A stretch of DNA of 64,000 bases from Paenibacillus_AP thailandensis (GTDB lineage: Bacteria > Bacillota > Bacilli > Paenibacillales > Paenibacillaceae). The stretch is taken from the NCBI RefSeq assembly GCF_042685365.1, contig NZ_JBHUMY010000020.1:85423-149422 (forward strand), in the 5' to 3' direction. A program made the position numbers and the translations under genes. Below the pieces are notes generated by a model, which worked only from the letters and a program-made list of their open reading frames with translations, had not been told where the DNA came from and made no database searches. This document shows, piece after piece, positions 26,806 through 35,038 of this stretch (positions within the stretch are counted from its first letter, which is position 1; the number at the start of each line of letters is the position of its first letter).

Positions 26806-27507
26806 TTACGGGGACGGCTGAGGATTCAGCATGCTTTGCAGCTTTTTGATGCTGGTCTTTGACTTTTTCAGCCGGGCGGCGAGCTGCAAGCCGATCGCGA
26901 CGGCGTCCCATAAGGAAAGTTTGGCCGTGCATAACCAATCCGTGCGAAAGGAAGCTTGCTGATAATCGGGCTGGACGCTCATTTCCGGCTCGGTTTTCAG
27001 CCGCACCAGCTGCGACAGAAATCCGAGCAAGGAGGTTTTGACCGACCATACCGCCCCCGTCGTCATCGCGGTCCACATCGCGTCGCCCGCTCCGACCGTG
27101 GTATGCCATCGCCATTCGACAATGTCGACGCGCTTAAGCGCCCTGCGCAGCCAAAGCTCCAAATGACGGAACAGCTGCAGCAGCGTTCCCCAATTTTGCA
27201 AAGCCGAATCGATGCTGCCTTTGTCGATATCGTCCTTATTTTGTTCGAACGCATGTTTCCACGGCAGATCGCTTTCCGACTCTTCCCGCACCGTCACGAA
27301 CAATCCGCCGAGTTTCATCATCGGCACCCGAAACCGGTAACGAACCAGGCCGAACAGCGCTTTAACCTTCAAGCTGATCTCGTCGTTATTGCCGACGCCT
27401 TGCCTGCTGATATGCGCGTTAAGCTTAATCGGCGACAAGACAAGGGTGAGAATAAGCATAAAAAAAAGGCCTCCCGCTGCTATCCAACCGTAAGAGGCAG
27501 GGAACAT
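26806..27507 (-). CDS. ytfI: DUF2953 membrane protein YtfI
   Basis: This 233-residue protein has one N-terminal membrane helix (GWIAAGGLFFMLILTLVLSP) and a predicted domain starting with the DUF2953 pattern ISLKVKALFGLVRYRFRVP. The function is unknown; in B. subtilis it is co-transcribed with ytfJ under forespore control. It precedes ytfJ by 95 bp and follows scpB. Confidence 0.88.
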   Translation of the reverse strand: MFPASYGWIAAGGLFFMLILTLVLSPIKLNAHISRQGVGNNDEISLKVKALFGLVRYRFRVPMMKLGGLFVTVREESESDLPWKHAFEQNKDDIDKGSIDSALQNWGTLLQLFRHLELWLRRALKRVDIVEWRWHTTVGAGDAMWTAMTTGAVWSVKTSLLGFLSQLVRLKTEPEMSVQPDYQQASFRTDWLCTAKLSLWDAVAIGLQLAARLKKSKTSIKKLQSMLNPQPSP

Positions 27508-27583
27508 TTAAGTTTCCTCCGTTTCCTGTTGCTGGTTGAATATAGTATGGCTTGGCCTTGTTTTCTCATGCATGATGCCGGCG

Positions 27584-28213
27584 TTAACCGGTCTCTTCGT
27601 TCGGCTCGGGAACCGGCGTGAACTCGTCCAGCGTAAGCTGCCGCTCGTCCAGCCGTTCGAACAGCATTTGCGTTTGTTCCTCCAGCGCGTCCTCGACGCT
27701 CACATGTCCCGGATCGGGCAGCGCCTTCAAGCTGGAGAGCCCGAAATAATCGAGAAACGACTTGGTCGTACCGTACAAGATCGGTCTGCCGATCGCTTCC
27801 GCCCGCCCGACCTCTTCGATCAAATCCTTTGCGACCAGCGAAGCGATCGCCCGGTCGCTTTTGACCCCGCGGATTTCCTCGATGTCGATTCGGGTAATGG
27901 GCTGACGGTAAGCGATAATGGACAACGTCTCGAGCGCCGCCTGCGACAAATGCGACCTCGTCGGCGAATAAGCCATCCGCTCGAAATACGGCGCATGCTC
28001 CGGATGCGTCGTCAGCTTGTAAGCCCCGGCGACCTCCGCCAGTTGAATTCCCCGACCTTCCCGGTCCAGATCGCGATGAAGATCGTAGATCAAATCCGCC
28101 ACCAGATCGGCGTCCAGCTCCAATATATCGGCCAATTGCCGTTTCGTAAGGCCTTCTTCGCCGGCCATAAACAGCAACCCTTCAATAATCGATTTCAGCT
28201 TCGAGTAATCCAT
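27584..28213 (-). CDS. scpB: Segregation and condensation protein ScpB
   Basis: The 209-residue protein has the two winged-helix domains of ScpB, with the motifs KSIIEGLLFMAGEEGLT, ALETLSIIAYRQPITR and IRGVKSDRAI. It forms the Smc-ScpA-ScpB complex that compacts and segregates the chromosome. It starts inside the 3' end of scpA (32-bp overlap), so it should be translationally coupled to scpA. Confidence 0.96.
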   Translation of the reverse strand: MDYSKLKSIIEGLLFMAGEEGLTKRQLADILELDADLVADLIYDLHRDLDREGRGIQLAEVAGAYKLTTHPEHAPYFERMAYSPTRSHLSQAALETLSIIAYRQPITRIDIEEIRGVKSDRAIASLVAKDLIEEVGRAEAIGRPILYGTTKSFLDYFGLSSLKALPDPGHVSVEDALEEQTQMLFERLDERQLTLDEFTPVPEPNEETG

Positions 28214-28970
28214 TCTCCGTCATTTCCCCTCTCCAATGAATGACGATATCGTCAAACAATTGATGCTGGAAGCAGCGTATATGTCTCATCTTCATCAGCT
28301 CCAGTATGGCCAGAAAGGTGACGACAATCTCGTGCTTGTTCATATTTTCCCGAATGAGCCGGGAGAATCGAACCGTTTCGTATTGCTTAAGAACCTCCAC
28401 AATGTCCCGTATCCGATCCTTCACCGATATTTCGTCCCGCTGCACGGTGGCGACGATCGTCCGCCTTGCCGCCCTGCGCAGCGCCTTCTGAAACGCGGCG
28501 ATCAGATCGCTGATATGTATGCCTTCAACCGGGTTGACCGGGGCTTCTTTCATATAAGGGGTCAAATCTTCGGGCTCGCGCATGTAAACGAGACTGCGCG
28601 TCAGCTCCCTTTCCTTCAGCTGCTCGGCAATCTGCTTGAATTTCCTGTATTCGATCAGCCTTTGAATAAGCTCGTCCCGCGGGTCGAGCTCCTCGCTCTC
28701 ATCGGTCCACTCGTCCATGAAATCGTCCTCGAACACCGGAGGCTTCGGCAGCAGCTGCTTGCTTTTGATGGAAAGCAGCGTTGCGGCCATCACGAGAAAC
28801 TCGCTCGTGACGTCAAGCTCCAGCTCTTTCATGGCGTCCAAATATTCCATGTATTGATCGGTAATCTCGTGGATTGAAATATCCTGTATGTCAATTTCGG
28901 ATTTATCGATTAAATGGAGCAATAAATCAAGCGGTCCTTCAAAAGAATCCAGCTTGTAAAGCACCGTCAT
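28182..28970 (-). CDS. scpA: Segregation and condensation protein ScpA
   Basis: The 262-residue kleisin subunit begins MTVLYKLDSFEGPLDLLLHLIDK, the strongly conserved Smc-neck-binding region, and ends with a winged-helix part. It bridges the heads of the Smc dimer. The ATG at 28970 follows AGGAGG; an upstream in-frame start has no such signal. A hairpin separates it from ribH. Confidence 0.95.
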   Translation of the reverse strand: MTVLYKLDSFEGPLDLLLHLIDKSEIDIQDISIHEITDQYMEYLDAMKELELDVTSEFLVMAATLLSIKSKQLLPKPPVFEDDFMDEWTDESEELDPRDELIQRLIEYRKFKQIAEQLKERELTRSLVYMREPEDLTPYMKEAPVNPVEGIHISDLIAAFQKALRRAARRTIVATVQRDEISVKDRIRDIVEVLKQYETVRFSRLIRENMNKHEIVVTFLAILELMKMRHIRCFQHQLFDDIVIHWRGEMTENGLLEAEIDY

Positions 28971-29037
28971 CCTTATTCCTCCTGCCTGTCTCATCAAACC
29001 CCGCCCCATAATATTACCCGATAACCTCGTTTAAGGT

Positions 29038-29070
29038 AAAGCCCCCTTCCCGGGACGGAAAGGGGGCTTT
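29038..29070. terminator. Terminator after ribH
   Basis: AAAGCCCCCTT (29038-29048) and AAGGGGGCTTT (29060-29070) form an 11-bp stem. It lies 28 bp beyond the ribH stop and upstream of scpA, and so should end the riboflavin operon. Confidence 0.82.
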
Positions 29071-29097
29071 CGGAACTTGCAGAGGATGATCCGGGAC

Positions 29098-29568
29098 TTA
29101 AGCCCGAAGCTGCTTGACCAAATTCGCCATCTCGATTGCGGAAACGGCCGCTTCGTAGCCTTTGTTGCCCGCCTTCGTTCCGGCGCGCTCGATCGCTTGC
29201 TCGATCGAGTCGACCGTCAGGACGCCGAAGATGGTCGGAACGCCCGTTTTCATTCCTACGGCCGCAACGTTTTTGGCCGCTTCGTTGCACACGTAGTCGA
29301 AGTGCGGCGTCGATCCCCGGATAACGGCGCCCAGCGTAATAACCGCGTCGTATTTGCCGCTTTCCGCCATTTTTTGCGCGATTAACGGAATTTCGAAAGC
29401 GCCCGGCACCCAGGCGACCTCGACGTCGCCTTCCGCTGCGCCGTGCCGCGTGAACGCGTCAAGCGCCCCGCTAAGCAGCCTTGAAGAAATAAACTCGTTA
29501 AATCGTCCGACGACGACTCCATATTTCAATCCCGACGATACTAAATGTCCTTCGTATACATGTGGCAT
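29098..29568 (-). CDS. ribH: 6,7-dimethyl-8-ribityllumazine synthase
   Basis: RibH condenses 5-amino-6-ribitylamino-uracil with dihydroxybutanone phosphate in riboflavin synthesis. The 156-residue protein shows the family motifs GRFNEFISSRLLSGA, WVPGAFEIPL, GAVIRGSTPHFDYV and the C-terminal GNKGYEAA. An AAGGAG ribosome site sits at 29578-29583. The 65-bp repeat array ends just upstream of it, so ribosomes loading on ribH are immediately downstream of three repeated hairpin-forming units. Confidence 0.97.
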   Translation of the reverse strand: MPHVYEGHLVSSGLKYGVVVGRFNEFISSRLLSGALDAFTRHGAAEGDVEVAWVPGAFEIPLIAQKMAESGKYDAVITLGAVIRGSTPHFDYVCNEAAKNVAAVGMKTGVPTIFGVLTVDSIEQAIERAGTKAGNKGYEAAVSAIEMANLVKQLRA

Positions 29569-29586
29569 GATTTACATCTCCTTAAT

Positions 29587-29780
29587 GTTTTGTGAGGATT
29601 TGCTTCTTCGTATTGGCATCGAACAAAACTTGCTTCGGAAGCTTTCGCTTAGTTTTGTGAGGATTTGCTTCTTCGTATTGGCATCGAACAAAACTTGCTT
29701 CGGAAGCTTTCGCTTAGTTTTGTGAGCATTGCTTCATCGTATTGACTTCGAACAAAACTTGCTTCGGAAGCTTTCGCTTA
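29587..29780. repeat. Three tandem copies of a 65-bp repeat between ribBA and ribH
   Basis: Units lie at 29587-29651, 29652-29716 and 29717-29780. The first two are nearly identical, and the third has a one-base deletion and a few substitutions. Each unit contains a near-palindrome GCTTCGGAAGC, and ACAAAAC/GTTTTGT arms that can pair across unit boundaries. The array fills almost the whole gap between the ribBA stop and the ribH ribosome site, so it is transcribed within the operon. Confidence 0.93.
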
Positions 29781-29787
29781 AGCATCC

Positions 29788-30987
29788 TTATTCAAAATGC
29801 AGCATATGGCCGAGCTTGGATTGTTTCGTCCGCAAATAGCGGTCGTTGTCCTTGTTCGATTGCATTTGGATCGGCACGCGCTCCGTCACCTGAATGCCGT
29901 ACCCTTCCAAGCCTTTTATTTTGCGAGGATTATTCGTCAGAAGGCGCATCTTGCAGATGCCCAGATCCTTCAAAATTTGCGCTCCGATGCCGTAATCCCG
30001 CAAGTCGTCCGGAAAGCCCAGCTTCAAGTTGGCATCGACCGTATCCAGCCCCTGTTCCTGCAGCACGTACGCTTTCAGCTTATTGATCAAGCCGATTCCG
30101 CGTCCTTCCTGACGCATATAAAGCAATACGCCTTGCCCGGCCTCATCGATTTGCCGCAGGGCGGCTTCAAGCTGCGGTCCGCAGTCGCACCGGTGGGAAT
30201 GGAAGACGTCTCCCGTCAAGCATTCCGAATGGACGCGGACCAGTACGGCGTCGTCCGGATTCCATTCGCCTTTGACAAGCGCGACATGCTCCTTGCCGTC
30301 GACGTCGTTCGTATAGGCAATGGCCCGGAAATCGCCGAAGTCGGTCGGCAGCGAGACGTCGACGGCGCGGTGCACCAGCTTCTCCTTGGCGCTGCGGTAC
30401 TGAATCAGCTCCTGAATCGTAATGAGCTTTAAATTGTGCTTCTCTTTAAATTCCAGCAGGTCGGGCAGACGCGCCATCGTGCCGTCTTCCTTGACGATTT
30501 CGCATATGACGCCGGCAGGCGCCGACCCGGCCAACCGCGCCAGATCGACCGCCGCTTCCGTATGGCCGGCGCGGCGCAATACGCCGCCGTCCTTGGCGAT
30601 TAGCGGAAACATATGGCCGGGCCTGCGGAAATCCGACGGCCTTGCCGCCGGATCGATAAACGATTTTACCGTCAGCGACCTTTCGTGTGCGGAAATGCCG
30701 GTCGTCGTGGAGACGTGGTCGACGGATATCGTGAACGCCGTCCCGTGATAGTCCGTATTCCGATTCACCATCGGAGGCAAATCCAGCTGCGCGGCTCGCT
30801 CCTGCGTAATCGGAACGCATACGAGCCCCCGCCCTTCCGTAATCATAAAGTTGATTACTTCCGGAGTGGCGAATTCGGCCAGCGCAACCAAATCCCCTTC
30901 GTTCTCGCGGTCTTCGTCGTCGACGACAATAACGGGTTTGCCCGCCTTCAGATCGGCTACCGCTTCATCTATCGTGTTAAAGCTCAT
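29788..30987 (-). CDS. ribBA: Bifunctional DHBP synthase / GTP cyclohydrolase II
   Basis: The 399-residue protein joins RibB (residues 1-~200, with DDEDRENEGDLV and the HTEAAVDLARLAG metal-site motif) and RibA (residues ~205-399, with zinc site CLTGDVFHSHRCDCGPQL and QEGRGIGL). It makes both entry substrates of riboflavin synthesis. It is the third gene of the minus-strand operon ribD-ribE-ribBA-ribH, which is controlled by an FMN riboswitch. Confidence 0.97.
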   Translation of the reverse strand: MSFNTIDEAVADLKAGKPVIVVDDEDRENEGDLVALAEFATPEVINFMITEGRGLVCVPITQERAAQLDLPPMVNRNTDYHGTAFTISVDHVSTTTGISAHERSLTVKSFIDPAARPSDFRRPGHMFPLIAKDGGVLRRAGHTEAAVDLARLAGSAPAGVICEIVKEDGTMARLPDLLEFKEKHNLKLITIQELIQYRSAKEKLVHRAVDVSLPTDFGDFRAIAYTNDVDGKEHVALVKGEWNPDDAVLVRVHSECLTGDVFHSHRCDCGPQLEAALRQIDEAGQGVLLYMRQEGRGIGLINKLKAYVLQEQGLDTVDANLKLGFPDDLRDYGIGAQILKDLGICKMRLLTNNPRKIKGLEGYGIQVTERVPIQMQSNKDNDRYLRTKQSKLGHMLHFE

Positions 30988-31034
30988 GTTAATTCCCCTC
31001 CTTTAACGGCTTCTGACTCATGAATCTAAGGATT

Positions 31035-31694
31035 TTACAGAAACCCGTTTTCCGCCAAAAAGCTTGTCGTTAACCCGCCGCGGCGCGCAGCGGGCGTCTC
31101 ATCCTTAAACCGCAGCAGATGATCGACGTATTTGCCGATGACGTCGCATTCGATGTTGACCGTATCCCCCGGCTTTTTGTGCTGCAAAGCGGTTTCCGCA
31201 AGCGTGTGCGGAATGATCGATACCCGAAAGCCGTCGCCTTCCGTATCTACGACGGTCAAGCTGATGCCGTCGATCGTAATCGATCCTTTCGGGATGACGT
31301 AGCGGAGCGATTCCGAAGAGCTCAGCCTTAGCGAAAACACGACCGCGTTCGCATCCGTTTCCCTTCCCGTAATAACGGCCGTCCCGTCGCAATGACCTTG
31401 TACGATATGACCGCCGAAACGGCCGTTTGCCGGCATGGCCCGTTCCAGGTTTAGCGGCGAACCGGGACGCTGCTGCTGCAGGTTCGTCTTGCGGAACGTT
31501 TCCGGCATGACGTCGGCCGTAAAGGAAGTCCGGTCGTAGGAGATGACGGTCAGGCATACGCCGTTAACCGCAATGCTGTCGCCGATCGCCACCCCTTCGA
31601 GCACTTTGGAAGCCTCAACCGTCAGCACAAGCGCTTCGCCTTGGCGGAACACTTTCCTCAAGCGGCCGACTTCCTCGATAAGTCCGGTAAACAT
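31035..31694 (-). CDS. ribE: Riboflavin synthase alpha chain
   Basis: The 219-residue protein consists of two similar lumazine-binding barrels, starting MFTGLIEEVGRL and repeated at about residue 98 (GGHIVQGHCDGTA, then SITIDGISLTV). It dismutates two lumazine molecules to riboflavin. It is 21 bp downstream of ribD and 47 bp upstream of ribBA. The C-terminal ~20 residues are an extension of modest length. Confidence 0.96.
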   Translation of the reverse strand: MFTGLIEEVGRLRKVFRQGEALVLTVEASKVLEGVAIGDSIAVNGVCLTVISYDRTSFTADVMPETFRKTNLQQQRPGSPLNLERAMPANGRFGGHIVQGHCDGTAVITGRETDANAVVFSLRLSSSESLRYVIPKGSITIDGISLTVVDTEGDGFRVSIIPHTLAETALQHKKPGDTVNIECDVIGKYVDHLLRFKDETPAARRGGLTTSFLAENGFL

Positions 31695-31715
31695 AACCTC
31701 ACGCCCCTTTAATGC

Positions 31716-32822
31716 CTATTGTTTCCGATTTGCCGGATAACCGGTCACGCAAATGTCTTCGCCGGCCATTTCGACGGATACTCTCTCCAATCGGACGGCA
31801 TCCGCCATCCGCTCGAATCCTTCGAACGTAAACGTGCCGGGAGCTTCCTGGCCGCCGATAATTTTCGCCGCGTAATACAAAACGATTTTGTCGATCAATC
31901 CCGCTTCCAGCATTGCGCCGTTCAGCTTGCCGCCGCCTTCGAGCAGGATCGAGCCGATCTCCATCTCCCCAAGCTTCTTCATCGCCTCGGGAAGATCGAC
32001 CTGACCGCCGGAGCCGCAAATCACGACCTCGACGCCGGCGGCTTCAAGAGCTCGGCGCTTATCGGGATCGGCGCTTTCCGCGGCAAGAACGACCGTCCTT
32101 GCCGAACGGTCCGTGACGACCCGGGCTTCCAGCGGCAGCCGAAGCCGCGAATCGACGATAATCCGCACCGGGTCGATCGCGTCGACCGATGCCCGCGTCG
32201 TCAGCTGCGGATCGTCGGCCAGCACCGTGCCGATGCCGACCATGATGCCTTCGTGCTGATGCCGAAGCGTGTGAACCTGCTCGCGGGCCGCCGCGCCGGT
32301 GACCCAGCGGCTGTCGCCGGTGCGCGAGGCGATTTTACCGTCCAGCGTGCTGGCCGTTTTTAAAGTGACGAACGGCAGCTTCGTCGTTATATATTTATTG
32401 AACTTCTCGTTCATGAGCGTCGACTGCTCCCCGAGCAGGCCGACCGTAACGTCGATGCCCTCCTCGCGCAGCCGCGCGATGCCCCGGCCGGCAACAAGCG
32501 GATTCGGATCCTGGGCGGCTACGACGACGCGCCGCACCTTCGCCTCGATCAGCCGCTCGCAGCAAGGCGGGGTTTTGCCGTAATGGCTGCATGGCTCCAG
32601 CGTCACGTAAGCGGTCGCGCCTTCGGCTTCCTCCCCGGCCATCCGGAGCGCATGCACTTCCGCATGTCCGGTGCCCCGTTTCAAATGCGTTCCGACGCCG
32701 ACGATCCGTCCTTCCCTTACGATGACGCAGCCGACAACCGGATTGATGCCGGTCTGGCCTTGCGCTTTGCGGGCAAGCTCAAGCGCGAGGTTCATATAAT
32801 ATTCGTCGTTCAAAATATCCAT
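31716..32822 (-). CDS. ribD: Bifunctional riboflavin deaminase/reductase RibD
   Basis: The 368-residue protein has an N-terminal zinc deaminase domain (GHAEVHAL and PCSHYGKTPPC), and a C-terminal reductase domain starting near KLPFVTLKTASTLDGKIA. It carries out the second and third steps after GTP cyclohydrolase II. The ATG at 32822 is chosen because the protein starts with the usual DILNDEYYMNLALELA; the GGGGGG ribosome site is about 14 bases upstream, so a start at the next ATG is possible. The FMN riboswitch lies 277 bp upstream. Confidence 0.95.
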   Translation of the reverse strand: MDILNDEYYMNLALELARKAQGQTGINPVVGCVIVREGRIVGVGTHLKRGTGHAEVHALRMAGEEAEGATAYVTLEPCSHYGKTPPCCERLIEAKVRRVVVAAQDPNPLVAGRGIARLREEGIDVTVGLLGEQSTLMNEKFNKYITTKLPFVTLKTASTLDGKIASRTGDSRWVTGAAAREQVHTLRHQHEGIMVGIGTVLADDPQLTTRASVDAIDPVRIIVDSRLRLPLEARVVTDRSARTVVLAAESADPDKRRALEAAGVEVVICGSGGQVDLPEAMKKLGEMEIGSILLEGGGKLNGAMLEAGLIDKIVLYYAAKIIGGQEAPGTFTFEGFERMADAVRLERVSVEMAGEDICVTGYPANRKQ

Positions 32823-32973
32823 ATAGACGCAAAAATCCCCCCTTCGGCAGCAGCTTGCCAACGGGGGGGATCTATCAGAGCTTCTTCGGCGCACCGCCAA
32901 ACAAGGCTATCCGTTCCGATTCGCATGAAGAAGCGGAACGAAGAACCGGCCGTTCGAAAGCCGACTCAAATAA

Positions 32974-32998
32974 AGGAGCAGCTCTAACAAGCTCCTTA
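32974..32998 (-). terminator. Candidate expression-platform terminator of the FMN riboswitch
   Basis: AAGGAGC and GCTCCTT (32998-32992 and 32980-32974 on the minus strand) enclose an 11-base loop and are followed by TATTTG. It lies 100 bp downstream of the aptamer and upstream of ribD. The T-tract is weak, so the assignment is tentative; the GGAGC arm could also matter for ribosome access. Confidence 0.45.
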
Positions 32999-33098
32999 CT
33001 CCGGCAGGTGCGGCATATCCGTCGACGACAAGCACGACATAAATGTGAAACCATTCACATCCATACCAGAACGAACGGCTATGCGTATTCCGAAAAGC

Positions 33099-33303
33099 TT
33101 CTCCTTCTCCCATCCAGACTATACTGTCGGTCCCGGAATTGCACCGGGTCCACCGTTCCGCTTCTTCTTCGATGCATTGTTGCGTTCGAATCGAAGCGGC
33201 CCGGGTCACGGACTGACGGACTCGCGCTTGCGGCCGGTTGTCCGGTTCGCAAGCGACATGTCCGATCACCGCCGGTTGGGAATTTCACCCGACCCCGAAG
33301 GCA
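33099..33303 (-). promoter_or_regulatory. FMN riboswitch (RFN element)
   Basis: Read on the minus strand, the element starts CTTCGGGGTCGGGTGAAAT and continues with CCGGCGGTGA, then GTCCGTGACCCG and GGTGGACCCGGTGCAATTCC. It ends CCGACAGTATAGTCTGGATG followed by GGAGAAGGAG. These are the conserved RFN helices and joining regions in the right order. FMN binding should reduce ribD-ribE-ribBA-ribH expression. It uses a long variable arm between the GGCGGT and GTCCGTGACCC segments. Confidence 0.96.
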
Positions 33304-33634
33304 GCTTTATCATTTGACTTGTTATCAATGGTGTTCCTACCAACTGTTTCTGACAAGAACACATTAACTTTGAATGAAATGTTACCACTGAAGAAACGAA
33401 AAAGCAAGAATATATAATCCTGCTTTTTTAACTTTACTTTTCATTTCCCCTCTCATCCTTCGTTAAAAGCGTCTCTTCTCCATGATTTGCCGCGGGGGCC
33501 GCCTGGTGCGTCTGTATTTATTTTTTCGGTACTTTCCGCCATCATGCTCCCGGTTCCATGTTTCAACAAAGTGCATTAATCACCAACTTTTGAGAAATAC
33601 TTTGTTCATTCCAAGGAAATGAGGTTATAAATGA
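33304..33634. other. Non-coding interval upstream of the rib operon
   Basis: The 331-bp interval lies between the riboswitch and the divergent plus-strand membrane gene. It must hold the rib promoter, but I see no convincing -35/-10 pair. A hairpin (AAAAAGCA and TGCTTTTT, 33399-33406 and 33421-33428) with T-runs on both strands could act as a bidirectional terminator shielding the operon. No coding frame with a ribosome site is evident. Confidence 0.5.
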
Positions 33635-34204
33635 ATGACTCAGGATACTGCTCTTGAAAAGCTAAGAGAACTAAAGAAAACATTTACAAACGAGTCGTTT
33701 GATTATTGGGGGCATTTTTCAAATGCAGGTACTTGGCAATTTTGGGTCAACATTGCTTTTCTTGTCCTTCCTTTAATAGCCTTGTATTTTCTAATTGATA
33801 AGAAAAAGGCTTTGTTAATTGGCTTTTTCGGATTTAATGTCCACGTATGGTTTACAAATATCGACCAATTTGGAGTTCTTCGCGGACTATGGAACTATCC
33901 TTATTACGTTATCCCATTTACGCCGGTTAGTTTTGTTTTGGATGTCTCCCTTGTTCCCGTTGTGTACATGCTTGTATATCAATGGACAATAAATAACAAC
34001 AAAAACCGGTACCTTTATTTGACCCTTGTTTCTGCCTTCCTTGCTTTCATTTTCAAGCCCATACTCACATGGCTCGATTTGTTCAGAATGTATGAATGGA
34101 TGAACTTTGTCTATTTGTTCTGCGGTTACTTAATTCTGATGCTTATCTCAATTTGGATTACCGCCTTCTTTTTACACCTCCAGAAATCTGTAGCGCAGCG
34201 ATAA
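33635..34204 (+). CDS. AT-rich polytopic membrane protein (CBO0543-like)
   Basis: The 189-residue protein has about five hydrophobic helices (first at residues ~33-53). The central segment LWNYPYYVIPFTPVSFVLDV followed by SLVPVVYMLVYQW recalls the CBO0543-type membrane proteins common in spore-formers; I give this family name tentatively. A GAGG site lies ten bases before the ATG. Codon use and base composition are clearly more AT-rich than the flanking genes, suggesting recent acquisition. It is alone on the plus strand between ribD and ppiB. Confidence 0.75.
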   Translation: MTQDTALEKLRELKKTFTNESFDYWGHFSNAGTWQFWVNIAFLVLPLIALYFLIDKKKALLIGFFGFNVHVWFTNIDQFGVLRGLWNYPYYVIPFTPVSFVLDVSLVPVVYMLVYQWTINNNKNRYLYLTLVSAFLAFIFKPILTWLDLFRMYEWMNFVYLFCGYLILMLISIWITAFFLHLQKSVAQR

Positions 34205-34241
34205 TCCTTGCTTACCCCAATTCCCTGTCGAATCCGTGAAT

Positions 34242-34287
34242 AAAAAAGCCGCCAAAAACCGAGTTATAGCAAGGTTTTTGGCGGCTT
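34242..34287. terminator. Bidirectional terminator between the AT-rich gene and ppiB
   Basis: AAGCCGCCAAAAACC (34246-34260) and GGTTTTTGGCGGCTT (34273-34287) form a perfect 15-bp stem. The minus-strand side continues into TTTTTT, and the plus-strand side into CTTCTT. It serves both the 33635-34204 gene and transcripts coming from ppiB. Confidence 0.85.
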
Positions 34288-34297
34288 CTTCGCCTCA

Positions 34298-34327
34298 GGG
34301 AAGTTATTCCGATCCCGAAGGCAGCTG
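34298..34327 (-). repeat. Sequence resembling the 5' end of the FMN riboswitch
   Basis: The 30-base stretch 34298-34327 matches 33278-33307 at 24 positions, including an almost exact 16-base core (GATCCCGAAGGCAGCT versus GACCCCGAAGGCAGCT). The orientation is the same. The copy at 33278-33307 is the beginning of the RFN element, so this may be a truncated, decayed duplicate left about 1 kb upstream. Confidence 0.45.
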
Positions 34328-34433
34328 TTACAATGCTTTTGTAAACAAGTAACGAAAAGGCTGCTTACAAAAGTCTACTTTTCGAAACGTAATTCTTAAG
34401 CGATATGCTCGTCCGATGGACATTCGCCGCGAC

Positions 34434-34865
34434 TTAAGCTTCGTATACTTCGACCTTTTCCATTTTCGTGCCGTTTCTGAACGTATCGACATGCTCCATG
34501 CCTTTTGCCACTTTGCCGAATACGGTATGTTGTCCGTCCAGGTGCGGCTGAGGCTGGTAGCAAATATAAAACTGGCTGCCGCCCGTATTGCGTCCGGCGT
34601 GCGCCATCGCAAGCGTGCCGCGTTCGTGCTTGTTCGGATTGATTTCGCAATTGATCGTGTAGCCGGGACCGCCGGTGCCGTTGCCGACCGGGCAGCCGCC
34701 TTGCGCCACAAAGCCCGGAATAACGCGATGGAACGTCAGACCGTTATAAAATCCGCTGTTCGCCAGCTTCTCGAAGTTAGCCACCGTATTAGGCGCGTCC
34801 GCTTCGAACAGGTCCAAAATGACTTCTCCGCCGCCTTCGAGCGTAATTTTTGCTTGTTTTGCCAT
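34434..34865 (-). CDS. ppiB: Cyclophilin-type peptidyl-prolyl cis-trans isomerase
   Basis: The 143-residue cyclophilin has the family core LTFHRVIPGFVAQGG (catalytic Arg and the Phe of the substrate pocket), GTLAMAHAGRNTGGSQFYI, and DGQHTVFGKV. No signal peptide is present, so it acts in the cytoplasm on prolyl bonds during folding. It lies 173 bp downstream of lysA, which is the conserved neighbourhood. Confidence 0.95.
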   Translation of the reverse strand: MAKQAKITLEGGGEVILDLFEADAPNTVANFEKLANSGFYNGLTFHRVIPGFVAQGGCPVGNGTGGPGYTINCEINPNKHERGTLAMAHAGRNTGGSQFYICYQPQPHLDGQHTVFGKVAKGMEHVDTFRNGTKMEKVEVYEA

Positions 34866-34954
34866 AATCGCATCTACCTTTCGTATCCATATTGACGATC
34901 AAGCCGACAGTTACGTTGTCCTTGGGGAAGGACAGACGGTCTTCGGCGAGATTC

Positions 34955-35001
34955 AAAAAAGCCAGCCCCGCCTACAAGTAGACAGCATGGCTGGCTTTTT
35001 T
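34955..35001 (-). terminator. Terminator of lysA
   Basis: AAAAAAGCCAGCC (34955-34967) and GGCTGGCTTTTTT (34989-35001) are perfect complements around a 21-base loop. The T-run on the minus strand fits termination 38 bp after the lysA stop, before ppiB. Confidence 0.92.
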
Positions 35002-35038
35002 CAAGGTCCGGTAAACTATACGTTACCAAAAAACACCC

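Noticed and set aside
29587..29780. CRISPR-like array
   Set aside because: The three units are directly adjacent copies with no variable spacers, and lie inside an operon; this is a simple tandem repeat.
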